Positions 19,655-29,889 of a stretch of 60,000 bases of DNA are shown here, one piece after another. Source of the stretch: Rhizobium sp. CIAT894 (lineage in GTDB: Bacteria; Pseudomonadota; Alphaproteobacteria; Rhizobiales; Rhizobiaceae); assembly GCF_000172795.2 (NCBI RefSeq), contig NZ_CP020947.1, positions 1 through 60,000 on the forward strand, written 5' to 3'. A program made the position numbers and the translations under genes. Positions within the stretch are counted from its first letter, which is position 1; each line of letters opens with the position of its first letter. Below the pieces are notes generated by a model that saw only the letters and a list, made by a program, of their open reading frames with translations, was not told where the DNA came from and searched no databases.

Positions 19655-20560
19655 TTGAACTGGATCACCAACTACGTTCGCCCGCGGATCAACTCCATGC
19701 TGGGCCGTCGCGAAGTGCCGGAGAACCTCTGGATCAAGTGCCCGGAAACCGGCGAGATGGTCTTCCACAAGGACCTGGAAGGCAACAAATGGGTCATCCC
19801 GGCCTCCGGCTATCACATGAAGATGCCGGCGAAGGCCCGTCTGGCCGATCTTTTCGACAATGGCGAATATGAATCGCTGCCGCAGCCGAAGGTCGCCCAG
19901 GATCCGCTGAAGTTTCGCGATTCGAAGAAATACAGCGATCGTCTGCGCGACAGCCGCCTGAAGACCGAGCAGGAGGATACGATCCTCGCCGGCCTCGGAA
20001 AGGTGCAGGGCCTGAAGCTCGTCGCCGTCGTGCATGAATTCAATTTCATCGGCGGTTCGCTCGGCATGGCCGCCGGCGAGGCGATCGTCAAGGCTTTCGA
20101 ACGTGCGACGTCGGAAAAATGCCCGCTGGTGATGTTCCCCGCTTCCGGCGGCGCGCGCATGCAGGAAGGCATTCTTTCGCTGATGCAGCTGCCGCGCACG
20201 ACCGTTGCCGTCGATCTGCTCAAGGAGTCAGGCCAACCTTATGTCGTCGTTTTGACCAATCCGACGACCGGCGGCGTCACGGCCTCTTACGCCATGCTCG
20301 GCGATATTCATCTGGCCGAACCCGGCGCCGAAATCGGCTTTGCCGGCAAGCGCGTGATCGAACAGACGCTGCGTGAAAAGCTGCCGGAAGGCTTCCAGAC
20401 CTCCGAATATCTGCTCGAACATGGTATGGTCGATATGGTCGTCAAGCGTCACGACATTCCGGAGACGCTGGCGCGCATCCTGAAGATCCTGACGAAGAAG
20501 CCCGTTTCGGCAGCAAACGACGTGACTCGCGGAGCGATCGCCTTGGCGGCGAGCGCCTGA
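19655..20560 (+). CDS. accD: acetyl-CoA carboxylase carboxyltransferase beta subunit
   Basis: The 301-residue subunit works with AccA to transfer carboxyl from biotin to acetyl-CoA, making malonyl-CoA for fatty acids. The crotonase-fold core shows [12 protein letters not shown] and [17 protein letters not shown]. The TTG start at 19655 is supported by TAGGAGA upstream and by the family N-terminus [10 protein letters not shown]. The N-terminal zinc ribbon is degenerate: E. coli AccD has four cysteines here, but only Cys29 remains (WIKCPETG, then VIPASGYH). It is followed 23 bases later by folC. Confidence 0.96.
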   Translation: MNWITNYVRPRINSMLGRREVPENLWIKCPETGEMVFHKDLEGNKWVIPASGYHMKMPAKARLADLFDNGEYESLPQPKVAQDPLKFRDSKKYSDRLRDSRLKTEQEDTILAGLGKVQGLKLVAVVHEFNFIGGSLGMAAGEAIVKAFERATSEKCPLVMFPASGGARMQEGILSLMQLPRTTVAVDLLKESGQPYVVVLTNPTTGGVTASYAMLGDIHLAEPGAEIGFAGKRVIEQTLREKLPEGFQTSEYLLEHGMVDMVVKRHDIPETLARILKILTKKPVSAANDVTRGAIALAASA

Positions 20561-20583
20561 TAACAGGCAAACGGGGTGCCGAA

Positions 20584-21936
20584 ATGATACCCAGGGGCCA
20601 AACCGCGGTGAGTGAGGCAGCGCAAGAGATCGAAAAACTCATGGGATTGCATCCCAAGGGATTCGACCTGTCTCTCGATCGTATCACCCGTCTTCTCGAT
20701 CAACTCGGCAATCCGCATCTGAGATTGCCGCCGGTGATCCATGTCGCCGGCACCAACGGCAAGGGGTCGGTCACCGCCTTCTGCCGCGCCCTGCTCGAAG
20801 CAGGCGGCTACAGCGCTCATGTCCACACCTCGCCGCATCTCGTCAATTGGCACGAGCGTTATCGCATCGGTGTGGCGGGCGGACGCGGGCAGCTTGTCGA
20901 TGACGCCGTCTTTGCCGACGCGCTGCGTCGTGTGGCCGATGCCAATGCCGGGCAGCATATCACCGTCTTCGAAATCCTGACGGCGGTCACCTTCATCCTG
21001 TTTTCCGAACATCCGGCCGATGCCGCGATCATCGAAGTCGGTCTCGGCGGCCGCTTCGACGCCACGAACGTCATTTCCGACCCGGCCGTCTCGGTGATCA
21101 TGCCGATCTCGCTGGATCACCAGCCCTATCTCGGCGACAGGGTTGAACTGATCGCCGCCGAAAAGGCCGGCATCATGAAGCCGGGACTTCCCGTCGTCAT
21201 CGGTCATCAGGAATATGATGCGGCCCTCGACGTGCTGATGTCGACGGCTGAGCGGCTGCATTGCCCGAGCGCCGTCTTCGGGCAGGATTTCATGGCACAC
21301 GAGGAATATGGCCGGCTCGTCTATCAGGACGAATTCGGCCTGGCCGACCTGCCGCTGCCGCGCCTTCCCGGCCGGCATCAATATGCCAATGCCGCCGCCG
21401 CCATTCGCGCCGTCAAGGCGGCGGGTTTCACCGTCACCGAGACGATGATGGAAAAGGCAATGAGTTTCGTGGAATGGCCGGGCCGGCTGCAGCGTCTGAG
21501 CGAAGGCCGGCTGCTTTCGCATGCGCCGGCCGGTGCCGAGATCTGGATCGATGGCGGGCATAATCCCGGTGCCGGCGAGGTGATCGCCGAAGCCATGGCC
21601 AATTTCGAGGAACGCCAGCCGCGGCCGCTTTTCCTGATCATCGGCATGATCAACACCAAGGATCCGGTCGGCTATTTCAAGGCTTTTGCCGGCCTGGTCG
21701 AGAAGGTTTTCTGCGTGCCGATCCGTGGCAGCGAAGCGATGATCGACCCGGTGATATTGTCGAATGCCGCCTATGACGCCGGCCTGGTTGCCGAACCGAT
21801 GTCGACGGTCGGCGATGCCCTGGAAGCCATAAAGGCCGTCCTCGATCCACAGGCTTTGCCGCCGCGCATCCTCATCGGCGGCTCTCTCTATCTCGTCGGC
21901 GATGTGCTTTCCGACAACGGCACGCCTCCGAAGTGA
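20584..21936 (+). CDS. folC: folylpolyglutamate synthase / dihydrofolate synthase
   Basis: The 450-residue Mur-ligase-family enzyme adds glutamate to dihydropteroate and to folates. The P-loop is HVAGTNGKGSV (residues 53-63). HTSPHLVNWHERYRI is the folate-binding loop, SLDHQPYLG carries the metal/carbamylated-lysine region, and WIDGGHNPGA begins the C-terminal domain. It is last in the trpFBA-accD-folC run, an arrangement frequent in alphaproteobacteria, and is closed by a strong terminator. Confidence 0.95.
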   Translation: MIPRGQTAVSEAAQEIEKLMGLHPKGFDLSLDRITRLLDQLGNPHLRLPPVIHVAGTNGKGSVTAFCRALLEAGGYSAHVHTSPHLVNWHERYRIGVAGGRGQLVDDAVFADALRRVADANAGQHITVFEILTAVTFILFSEHPADAAIIEVGLGGRFDATNVISDPAVSVIMPISLDHQPYLGDRVELIAAEKAGIMKPGLPVVIGHQEYDAALDVLMSTAERLHCPSAVFGQDFMAHEEYGRLVYQDEFGLADLPLPRLPGRHQYANAAAAIRAVKAAGFTVTETMMEKAMSFVEWPGRLQRLSEGRLLSHAPAGAEIWIDGGHNPGAGEVIAEAMANFEERQPRPLFLIIGMINTKDPVGYFKAFAGLVEKVFCVPIRGSEAMIDPVILSNAAYDAGLVAEPMSTVGDALEAIKAVLDPQALPPRILIGGSLYLVGDVLSDNGTPPK

Positions 21937-21960
21937 AGGCGGCGAAATGAAGAATGCGAA

Positions 21961-21996
21961 ATGAAAAAAGCCCGGTCGGAGCCGGGCTTTTTTCAT
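21961..21996. terminator. bidirectional terminator between folC and trxA
   Basis: A perfect 15-bp inverted repeat (21961-21975 and 21982-21996; ATGAAAAAAGCCCGG) with a 6-base loop ends in T runs on both strands and serves two convergent genes. Confidence 0.92.
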
Positions 21997-22010
21997 GTAT
22001 GCGATATCAA

Positions 22011-22331
22011 TCAGGCAGCGTTCGAAATCCAGTTCGAAAGAGCCGTCTTCGGCTTGGCGCCGACCGAGATATCCGCAACTTCGCCGCCTTTGAAGATCGC
22101 CAGCGTCGGAATGGAGCGCACACCGAATTGTGCGGCGAGTTCCGGGTTCTCGTCGATATTGAGCTTGGCGACTTTGACCTTGCCTTCCATCTCGACAGAG
22201 ATTTCTTCGAGGCTCGGAGCAATCATCTTGCACGGGCCGCACCATTCAGCCCAGAAATCGACGACGACGGGTTCTGCGGATTCCAGAACTTCCGACTGGA
22301 AGTTGTTGATATCGACTTTCACGGTAGCCAT
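22011..22331 (-). CDS. trxA: thioredoxin
   Basis: The 106-residue thioredoxin has the active site [10 protein letters not shown] (Cys31, Cys34), the cis-proline region SIPTLAIF, and full family length. It reduces disulfides in ribonucleotide reductase and other targets. AAGGAG lies just before the ATG at 22331. It is the last gene of the - strand addB-addA-trxA run, 71 bases beyond the addA stop. Confidence 0.96.
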   Translation of the reverse strand: MATVKVDINNFQSEVLESAEPVVVDFWAEWCGPCKMIAPSLEEISVEMEGKVKVAKLNIDENPELAAQFGVRSIPTLAIFKGGEVADISVGAKPKTALSNWISNAA

Positions 22332-22402
22332 GGGCTGCTCCTTTGAATTGGGTGTTGAACCACATGTGATGGTGCGGTGCCGAATTTTCAATATTCGGTA
22401 TT

Positions 22403-25400
22403 TCACTTTGTCTTGACCGCTGCAAGCGCCAAACCGAGCACCGTTTCGCTCAGCGTGTAGAGCGAGGCATTCTCGGTATAGACAAGCATGCAATCGATAG
22501 GCTTGCCGGGATAGAGCGGCGCCAGGATCTCGCGATAGATTGCCAGCTGCGCCCGGTGCGCGAAGGGGATCGCCTCTTCCGTCGCCGGCGGCACCCGATT
22601 GGTCTTGTAGTCGAGAATGACGACGCGGTCGGCAAGGACGGCTAGCCGGTCGATACGGCCCGAGACGGCATAACGCCGGCCTTCGAGCGTCAATGTTCCC
22701 ATGATCGAGACTTCAGGCTGGGCCTGCGTCCCGAGGACGGCCTGCAGGCCTCGCTCGTCCAATAGTTTCAGAACCGAATCGACAAGTTTGCGCCGCTCGG
22801 CGTCTGGCCAGAACCGTGCCGCCCGCTCGGCATAGCGGCTCGCCGCGTCGCGTCGTTCGCCCGGTGGAATGTCGGGAAGCGCCTGCAACATGCGATGGAT
22901 CAGCCTGCCCTTCTCCAGCGAACGATCGCTGCGCTCTTTCTCGCCGAACAGCGGAGATGCGATGAGCAGGCCGCCGTCGTCCTCGTCGATGATCGTCCCG
23001 GCGCCGGAAGGGCTGAGCGGGCGCGGCAGCTCAGCCTGCGGCGGCAATGGCCGCAACAGACCGTCCGGCAGCGTCTCTTCGCTGTCGCGCTCTCGGGTGC
23101 GGTCGGCCCGCTCGAAGCTTCGCTCCACCCGTGGCACCCGCCATTTGATACCCGGCCATTCGCCGTCGGGACCGGAGAACGTGGTCGTCTCGACATGCGG
23201 ATGGTCGTCGTGCAGTGCCGCCGAAATCATCATGTGCCAGGTGTCGTTGTGCACCCGCACGCCGCGATAGCCGCAGACAACAAGCCGGTCGGCGGCCCGC
23301 GTCATGGCGACATAGAGCAACCGGCGGTATTCTTCCTCGGCCAGCATCTGGATCCGCGTGGCATCGTTCTGCGTCAGCGAATTGGCGAGATCGGAGACCG
23401 GAACCCAGACGGGCATCGGCGGCTCGTCGGCGTCGGTCTCGATCAGGCGCAGCTTCGGCAGATGGGTATGGGTGAAGGCCTTCGAACCGCCGTCGACCAG
23501 GAAAACGATCGGTGCCTCCAGGCCCTTGGAGGCATGCACCGTCATGATCCGCACCTCGTTGCGTCCCTTGTCCTGCTCGCGCTTCACCACCGGCGCTTCG
23601 AGTTCCAGCGTCGAGATGAAGGATTGCAGCCCGGGAAGGCCGGAACTCTCGTGGTCGAGGGTGAAAGTCAGGAATTCGTCGAGAATATCGCTGACCTCGG
23701 TGCCGAGCCGGGCAAGGAATTGCCGCCGCCCGCCATGGCTGCCGAGCACGCGCGCATAGAAATCATGAACCGACAGGCTCCGGGATTGCCGAAGGAACAG
23801 CTCCAGCGTCTCCACGGCAGCGCGGAAACGCTCGGTGCCGTCGGCGGCGAAGCGTTGGAGATGGCTCCAGACGCTCTCATTGTCGCCGCGCAGGCCGGCA
23901 ACCGCAAAGATGTCGTCCTCGGAGAGATCGAAAAGCGGGCTCTTCAGCACCGCGGCGAGCGAAAGGTCGTCTTCCGGCAGAAGCAGGAAACGGCCGAGCG
24001 CCAGCAGATCCTGCACGGCGATATGGCTTGTCAGCACCAGCCTGTCGGCGCCGGCGACCGGAATGTCGCCGCGCCGCTTCAACGCGCGCGTCAACGCATT
24101 GACGAAAGCGTCGCGCTTGCGCACCAGCACCAGGATGTCGCCGGCTTCGATCAGGCGCTCCTTGCCTTTGTCGACGATCGTCTCGCGCCCGACGAGCGCG
24201 CCGATCGAATGGGCGATCCGTCGCGCCAGGATTGCCGCCGGTGCGCTTTCCGGCGTCGCGTCGAAGGGCGCCGTCCAGTCCTCCTCCTTCACCACCGCTT
24301 CCGGCGCGACCATTTCCCAGAGATCGACGGCGCCGGGATGTCCGATGCGGCTGGAACGATGCACCACCGGTTCGCCGAGCGCGCTGAGGCCGCGCGCATT
24401 GTCGGGTGATGTGAAGATCTCGTCGACGGCCTCGAGCACGTCGGCGGTCGAGCGAAAGGAGAGCGGCAGCCGGACGGAGGAAAAATTCTGGCCACTGTCG
24501 GACACGCGCCGCCGCGTCCGGTCGCTTTCCTCGGAAAAACGCTCGGGCCGCGCTCCTTGAAAGGAATAGATCGACTGCTTTTCGTCGCCGACGGCAAAGA
24601 GCGTGCGCACGATCGGCCGGGCGCTTTCGCCGGAGAAGAAATCCTGGGCGAGCGACTGGATGACGCTCCACTGGATCGGGCTGGTATCCTGCGCCTCGTC
24701 GACGAGGATATGATCGATGCCGCGATCGAGCTTGTAGTGGACCCAGGGGCCGACGCCGCTTTTCGTCAGCAGGTCGGCGGTACGGGTGATCAGATCCTCG
24801 AAATCGAGCTGGCTGCGCTGCTTCTTGAGTTCCTCATAGTCACGGTTGAGCCGATCGGCGAGCACGAGTGCGGCATGGGTCGCGCCATACATCCGCATCA
24901 GTTTCAGCCGGTCGCGGCTTGCCGCGACATGGGTGCGGGCAGCGGCGATGGCGTCCGCCAGCTGCGGTGCTTCGGCAAGCATGGCCTTGACGAAGAATTG
25001 CGAGTCGGCCTTGGGCTCGCCCTTCGCCGTCAGAAAGATTTTCTCGAGAAACTGAGCGCGCCTTGCCTCATCGCGCTCCCGCCCGGCAAGCCTGAGGCCG
25101 TAGGCAACCTCCTGCGCCTTCGCGCCGCCCTTGTGGTCGGCCAACGACAGATAAAGCTCCAGCATGCCGCCTGAAAGCTGCGGCAAAGGCCAATATTGCG
25201 CCGCGATCCGGCTTTCCGTGTCGCCGGCGGCAAGGCCGAGCCGTTGGCGCAGCACCTTATCGACGCCACCTTGCTGTTCGGCCATTGCGGTGAAACGGCG
25301 AATCGCGTTGCGATTGGCGACGATGTCGCCGAGCAGATTCTCCAGTCCGGATTCGTCGCCGAGATCGAGCACATAGGCAAAGGCCTCGGCCAGAGCGCTG

Positions 25401-25954
25401 TCTGCCTCGGGCGCGGTTGCCGTCAGCAGCGCCCGGCGCGCATCGGAAAGCAGTGCGGCTGCCGCGCGATCGTCGAGAACCGAGAAATGCCCGGCAACAT
25501 TGGCCTCCAGCGGGAACTGATGCAGCAGCGCTTCGCAAAAGGCGTGGATTGTCTGGATCTTCAACCCGCCGGGTGTTTCCAGCGCCTTGGCAAACAGCCG
25601 GCGGGCCTCGGCAAGTTTTATTGCATCAGGCGCCGTCCCCTCGATCTGGGTGATCCGCCGGCTCAGATCTTCATCGTCGAGCACGACCCAGTCCGCCAGC
25701 CGCTCGAAGACGCGGTTCGACATTTCCGAGGCAGCAGCCTTGGTGTAGGTGAGGCACAAAATGGCGGAAGGCCGCGCCCCGGCAAGCAGGAGACGGATGA
25801 CGCGCTGGGTCAGGACATGCGTCTTGCCGGAACCGGCATTGGCCGAGACCCACGCCGAGCGCTCGGGATCGGAGGCAATCGCCTGCTGAATCGTCGTCCA
25901 GCCGATCCAGGCGCGCGGATCGTCGTCGCTCGGAAGAGGCGTTACATCACTCAT
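22403..25954 (-). CDS. addA: AddA helicase-nuclease subunit
   Basis: The 1183-residue protein is the UvrD/RecB-like subunit of AddAB, which resects double-strand breaks for RecA. The Walker A motif is [10 protein letters not shown] (residues 38-47), and the Walker B region is [14 protein letters not shown]. Other helicase motifs follow, such as [13 protein letters not shown] and [15 protein letters not shown] text. The C-terminal RecB-family nuclease carries [10 protein letters not shown]. The ATG at 25954 lies 8 bases inside addB. An open frame extending to 26254 overlaps addB and is not family-like. Confidence 0.96.
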   Translation of the reverse strand: MSDVTPLPSDDDPRAWIGWTTIQQAIASDPERSAWVSANAGSGKTHVLTQRVIRLLLAGARPSAILCLTYTKAAASEMSNRVFERLADWVVLDDEDLSRRITQIEGTAPDAIKLAEARRLFAKALETPGGLKIQTIHAFCEALLHQFPLEANVAGHFSVLDDRAAAALLSDARRALLTATAPEADSALAEAFAYVLDLGDESGLENLLGDIVANRNAIRRFTAMAEQQGGVDKVLRQRLGLAAGDTESRIAAQYWPLPQLSGGMLELYLSLADHKGGAKAQEVAYGLRLAGRERDEARRAQFLEKIFLTAKGEPKADSQFFVKAMLAEAPQLADAIAAARTHVAASRDRLKLMRMYGATHAALVLADRLNRDYEELKKQRSQLDFEDLITRTADLLTKSGVGPWVHYKLDRGIDHILVDEAQDTSPIQWSVIQSLAQDFFSGESARPIVRTLFAVGDEKQSIYSFQGARPERFSEESDRTRRRVSDSGQNFSSVRLPLSFRSTADVLEAVDEIFTSPDNARGLSALGEPVVHRSSRIGHPGAVDLWEMVAPEAVVKEEDWTAPFDATPESAPAAILARRIAHSIGALVGRETIVDKGKERLIEAGDILVLVRKRDAFVNALTRALKRRGDIPVAGADRLVLTSHIAVQDLLALGRFLLLPEDDLSLAAVLKSPLFDLSEDDIFAVAGLRGDNESVWSHLQRFAADGTERFRAAVETLELFLRQSRSLSVHDFYARVLGSHGGRRQFLARLGTEVSDILDEFLTFTLDHESSGLPGLQSFISTLELEAPVVKREQDKGRNEVRIMTVHASKGLEAPIVFLVDGGSKAFTHTHLPKLRLIETDADEPPMPVWVPVSDLANSLTQNDATRIQMLAEEEYRRLLYVAMTRAADRLVVCGYRGVRVHNDTWHMMISAALHDDHPHVETTTFSGPDGEWPGIKWRVPRVERSFERADRTRERDSEETLPDGLLRPLPPQAELPRPLSPSGAGTIIDEDDGGLLIASPLFGEKERSDRSLEKGRLIHRMLQALPDIPPGERRDAASRYAERAARFWPDAERRKLVDSVLKLLDERGLQAVLGTQAQPEVSIMGTLTLEGRRYAVSGRIDRLAVLADRVVILDYKTNRVPPATEEAIPFAHRAQLAIYREILAPLYPGKPIDCMLVYTENASLYTLSETVLGLALAAVKTK

Positions 25955-28900
25955 CGCCGCCACCCTCCTCGGTTTCGGCCGTCGACCATTCGGAGACGCG
26001 GGCGAGATGATCGTAGTCGCCGCCGAAATCGAATTGCTGCGCTGGAATGAGCCGCGAGGTGAAGCCTTTCTCGCCGGATTGCAGCAGGCCCACGAACTTG
26101 ACCAACTGATCGAGCGATTCCTCGGCGAGATCCATTGCCGATTTCGTTTTGTCGCTGCGCGCCGCGCTCTCATTGTTGACGGTGTCGACCTGAAAACGGC
26201 GTCCCGGCCGCAGGCGCACATAGAGCAGGTCCTGCGGCACGAGGCTGCCGGCATCGCGGAAGGCGCCGGCGCTCAAGGCCGCCGCTTCGAGCGCAAGCTG
26301 CGGATCGAGAAGCACGCGTGCCTGCGCCGGCGAGGGGTTGTAGCCGGTCTTGTAATCGATGATATCGGCAGCGTTCGGTCCGGTGACGTCGATCCGGTCC
26401 GCGACGCCAGTGAGCCGGATATTGATTGCTTCCAGTTCGACGCCGCCCCGCACCTCCGTCAGCGTCTTGCGGATGCCGGGTCGACGTTCGGCTTCCCATT
26501 CGAGGAAGGCGCGGGCCACCGCGCGAAAGCGCGGCCGCCACACCGCATCGATATGCGGCGGCAGATGCTCCATGTCGAAAAGCTCGGAAAGGATACGTTC
26601 CATCGCTGCGGCCGCATCCGGCGTGCCGGCGACATGCGCCTCGCGGATGAACCGGTCGATGATCTTGTGATAGAGCGTTCCGCGCTCGGCCGCTCCCGGA
26701 TCGCGGTTGAACGCATCGACAGGATCGAGGCGCAGGATGCGGCGGGCGTAGATGGCGTAGGGATCGCGGCGCAGCCGGCCGACTTCGCTGAAGGAGTAGG
26801 ATGTCGGCTGCAGTGCCACCGGCGGTTTCGGCGAGGGTCGCTGCGCCGGAGCCTGGGCCTCGTCGCGATCGATCAGGGCCGCCCATCGAAGGAACCGGTT
26901 GCCGCGTCCCTTCAATTCCGATTCGAACGCCTCTCCGGCAAGCGCCAGCAGTCGCTGCAGCCAGCGCGAAGCGACCGTCGGCGTCGAGCCCTGGCGCAGC
27001 GATCTGGAATAGATCAGATGGCGCGTGCCGTTTGCCATCTCGAAGTCATGCGCCAGCTGGCCGATGCGCCGCTCCGGCGGCTCGAGGCCGATTTCCGTCT
27101 TCATCATGCGCGGAATGAAGGGATTGTTGGCGGTCTGCCCTGGCCAGGTACCCTCGTTCAGGCCGCCGAGGATGAGGGTGTCGACGCTCTGCAGGCGGGC
27201 TTCCAGCGTGCCGAAGATGAAAAGGCGGGGATGGCTGAGCGCCCGCGGCTTCACCGCGTGGCCGGCGGCAAGGGCTGCCATGATGTCGATCCATTGCGGC
27301 CCGTCGGCCTCTATCTGGCCGTCCGTATCGATCACTTCGCCGAGCAGGGCGGCGAGCGCATCGCCGGCTTCACCTGACCAGAGATCGGCGAGATTGCCTC
27401 GGGAATCGGCCGCCACCGCTTCGAGCGAACGGCCGGTGCGCTCTGCCCATTCGGACAAGGTGAAACTGACAGTCCTTCCGCGGTCTTCCGGCCGGTGCCG
27501 CAACAAGGCCGAAGCCAGAGGCTCGGTCGCCCGGGTGACCCGGCGTGCCAGGTCGTAGGCGGCTTCGGCGGCGTCGGGTGCCAGCGCCTTTCGCCATTGC
27601 GGTGCGTGCCTGTCGAGCGTCTGTTCGGCAAGCTGATGGGTGAGCAGCGGCTCGAGCGTGCTGATATCCACCTCAGCGACACCGCCGCGCAGTGCCAGCA
27701 GTTCGAGCGCCTCGGTGGCGGAAATCAATGCGGCGCGGTCCAGGCCGAAGCGGGCCAGCGGATGTTTGAGCAGCGAGACGATCGCCACCGGATCGCCCGG
27801 CCGCAGCGCTGCTTCCAGCAGCAATTGCAGCAGCGTACCCTGCGGCGTCGCCGCAAGCGGTGTGCCCGCCGAATCGTCGGCGAGGATGCCGAAGCGGGAA
27901 AGCTCGGCCATCACCCGCCGGGCGAGATTGCGGTCCGGCGTGATCAGAGCCGCCCGGCTCTCGCCGTCCTGTCCCGGCTTCTCCAGTGCAAGCCGGAGCG
28001 CGATGGCAATCGCGGTCGCTTCCTCGCGCTCGTTGGCGGCTTCGATCAGCGAAACATCGGCGAAGGCTGAAGACAGAGCCTGCCCAGGCAGCTCGCTCTT
28101 CCATGCCCCCCAATCGCTGGTCGCCTCCGATGGCGTGAGCGCCCGAGACAGGACTTCGGCGCGCCGCTCAAGATCGGCCTCCGGCCGGTCGAGCAGCGTC
28201 ACGTCGGCACGCGTCAGCTTCAGACGCTTGAGCAGAGACGACAGGCCATATTGCGGATGGCTTCGGCTTGCGGGATTGGCATGCTGGCCGGGTGCCGGTT
28301 CCGGCGCGACCATCTGCCAGTCTTTCTCGGGCATGGAGAGATCGAGGCCGGGCAGCACGATCACCCCTTCAGGCATATTGGCGACGGCGGCGATGAGATC
28401 GGCGGTGGCGGGAACCGAACCTGTGGAACCGGCAATGATGATCGGCCCGGCGGGCTTCGTCGCCGAAAGCCTGGATGCTTCGGCTCGGAGAATGGCGTTT
28501 CTGTGCCGCGCCGGTGAGGATTTGCCGAGTTCGGAAAGCCGTTCCGGCCAGAAGGCGCTGGCGATCTGCAGGAATTCCGCCGTCAGCTGCCACCAGGCGG
28601 CATAATCGCCGGTGTCGAGTTTTGTCAGTTCCGACCAGTCGAGATCCTCGGTTTCGATGGAATCGATCAGTTCCGCAAGGTTACGGGCGAGCCAGATCGC
28701 ATCGGCCGGGCTCGCCGGCGCGACGAGCGGCGAGTCCGAATGAATATGGCGGACGATGTCCGGCAGCTTGTTTCGCCAGGCAAGGATGAGGCGCGCAAGC
28801 TCCAGCAGTCGGGCGGTGTTCGACAGCGGCTGCGCGAGATCGATCGTTGCCGGCAGCGCCTCGTCGAAATAGCCGCTGTCGTCATCGGTTTCTCCGAGAG

Positions 28901-29141
28901 GACGAATGACCGGCAGGATTGCCGAGCGGCCGCCGAGCAGGTCGACGAATTCCGAACGCAGCACACGCACGGCGCGCCGGGTCGGCAGATAGATCGTTAC
29001 CCTCGAAAGCGACAGCGGATCATCGGCCTCATGCCGGAAGAGCGGCGTCAATCGGCCGTCGCAAAGCGTCGTCGCCAGCGTTTTCAGGAAGGAGCTGCCC
29101 GCCGGAATCGTCAGAATGCGTGGCTGGTGCCGCTCCGCCAT
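25947..29141 (-). CDS. addB: AddB subunit (alphaproteobacterial type)
   Basis: The 1064-residue AddB has a degenerate N-terminal ATPase (IPAGSSFLKTLATT has no GKT) and a C-terminal RecB-family nuclease with the catalytic motif IIDYKTGYNP. Firmicute AddB carries four cysteines that bind an iron-sulfur cluster. This protein has only one cysteine in total (near residue 27), so the cluster is absent, consistent with the separate alphaproteobacterial AddB family. It overlaps addA by 8 bases and follows the murU-like gene by 3 bases. Confidence 0.95.
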   Translation of the reverse strand: MAERHQPRILTIPAGSSFLKTLATTLCDGRLTPLFRHEADDPLSLSRVTIYLPTRRAVRVLRSEFVDLLGGRSAILPVIRPLGETDDDSGYFDEALPATIDLAQPLSNTARLLELARLILAWRNKLPDIVRHIHSDSPLVAPASPADAIWLARNLAELIDSIETEDLDWSELTKLDTGDYAAWWQLTAEFLQIASAFWPERLSELGKSSPARHRNAILRAEASRLSATKPAGPIIIAGSTGSVPATADLIAAVANMPEGVIVLPGLDLSMPEKDWQMVAPEPAPGQHANPASRSHPQYGLSSLLKRLKLTRADVTLLDRPEADLERRAEVLSRALTPSEATSDWGAWKSELPGQALSSAFADVSLIEAANEREEATAIAIALRLALEKPGQDGESRAALITPDRNLARRVMAELSRFGILADDSAGTPLAATPQGTLLQLLLEAALRPGDPVAIVSLLKHPLARFGLDRAALISATEALELLALRGGVAEVDISTLEPLLTHQLAEQTLDRHAPQWRKALAPDAAEAAYDLARRVTRATEPLASALLRHRPEDRGRTVSFTLSEWAERTGRSLEAVAADSRGNLADLWSGEAGDALAALLGEVIDTDGQIEADGPQWIDIMAALAAGHAVKPRALSHPRLFIFGTLEARLQSVDTLILGGLNEGTWPGQTANNPFIPRMMKTEIGLEPPERRIGQLAHDFEMANGTRHLIYSRSLRQGSTPTVASRWLQRLLALAGEAFESELKGRGNRFLRWAALIDRDEAQAPAQRPSPKPPVALQPTSYSFSEVGRLRRDPYAIYARRILRLDPVDAFNRDPGAAERGTLYHKIIDRFIREAHVAGTPDAAAAMERILSELFDMEHLPPHIDAVWRPRFRAVARAFLEWEAERRPGIRKTLTEVRGGVELEAINIRLTGVADRIDVTGPNAADIIDYKTGYNPSPAQARVLLDPQLALEAAALSAGAFRDAGSLVPQDLLYVRLRPGRRFQVDTVNNESAARSDKTKSAMDLAEESLDQLVKFVGLLQSGEKGFTSRLIPAQQFDFGGDYDHLARVSEWSTAETEEGGGDE

Positions 29142-29144
29142 GGC

Positions 29145-29876
29145 TCACGCGAACGTCCGCAGCCGTCGGATCGTTTCCTCCGCCTCGCCGATCGCCTCCG
29201 GCGTTCCCACCGTCAGCCAGTGCCCGTCGAGCATCATGCCGAACAGCCGTTTGCGGGCGATCGCCCTGTCGAAATAGATGTTGAGGTTGAAGGCATCCTG
29301 CGGCGCGTCGTCGAACAGCGACGGGTTCATGGCGATCGCACCGGCATAGACGACGGGATTGGAAGGGTCGTCGCGATACCGCGTCAGCCTTCCATCGGCC
29401 GAGAGGCTGAAGTCGTTTTTACCGTTGTGGCCGGTGGTATCCTCGATCCCAACGCAAAGTAGCGCCATGTCCATGCGTTCGGGATCGAAGAATCCGGCTA
29501 AGCGTTGCAGGTTCGTCGGTCGCCCGGGCTGTTCGCCGATCCAGAAGAGATCGGCATTCATGACGAAAACGTTCTCGCGATCAAGCAGCGTCAGACCCTT
29601 GGCCAGGCCGCCGCCGGAATTCATCAGCGCCTCCCGCTCATCCGATATGACGATGTCGAGGCCGCGATAGGCCTCGAGATGGTCCAGCATCTGGCCGGCA
29701 TGGTGGTGAACATTGACGACGGCTCGTTCGACGCCGGCGGCAACCAGCGAATCCAGCGCGTAGTCGATCATCGGCTTGCCGTCGATTTTCACCAGCGGCT
29801 TCGGGATCGTGTCGGTGATCGGGCGCATGCGGGTTCCAAGACCCGCGGCCAGTACCATGGCTTGTCTGATCGTCAT
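29145..29876 (-). CDS. sugar nucleotidyltransferase, MurU-like
   Basis: The 243-residue protein has the nucleotidyltransferase signature LAAGLGTRMRPITDTIPKPL (residues 9-28) and the metal aspartate in NADLFW. Annotation engines often call it mannose-1-phosphate guanylyltransferase. Its pairing with an AmgK-like kinase directly upstream instead fits MurU, which makes UDP-MurNAc from MurNAc-1-phosphate in cell-wall recycling. The start lies 13 bases after the kinase stop, in one operon. Substrate assignment is inference. Confidence 0.85.
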   Translation of the reverse strand: MTIRQAMVLAAGLGTRMRPITDTIPKPLVKIDGKPMIDYALDSLVAAGVERAVVNVHHHAGQMLDHLEAYRGLDIVISDEREALMNSGGGLAKGLTLLDRENVFVMNADLFWIGEQPGRPTNLQRLAGFFDPERMDMALLCVGIEDTTGHNGKNDFSLSADGRLTRYRDDPSNPVVYAGAIAMNPSLFDDAPQDAFNLNIYFDRAIARKRLFGMMLDGHWLTVGTPEAIGEAEETIRRLRTFA

Positions 29877-29889
29877 GCTGATCCGGAAC

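Noticed and set aside
20449..22245. 598-codon reverse open frame opposite folC
   Set aside because: It is antisense to accD/folC and trxA's region, crosses the strong terminator at 21961-21996, and has no protein-family features.
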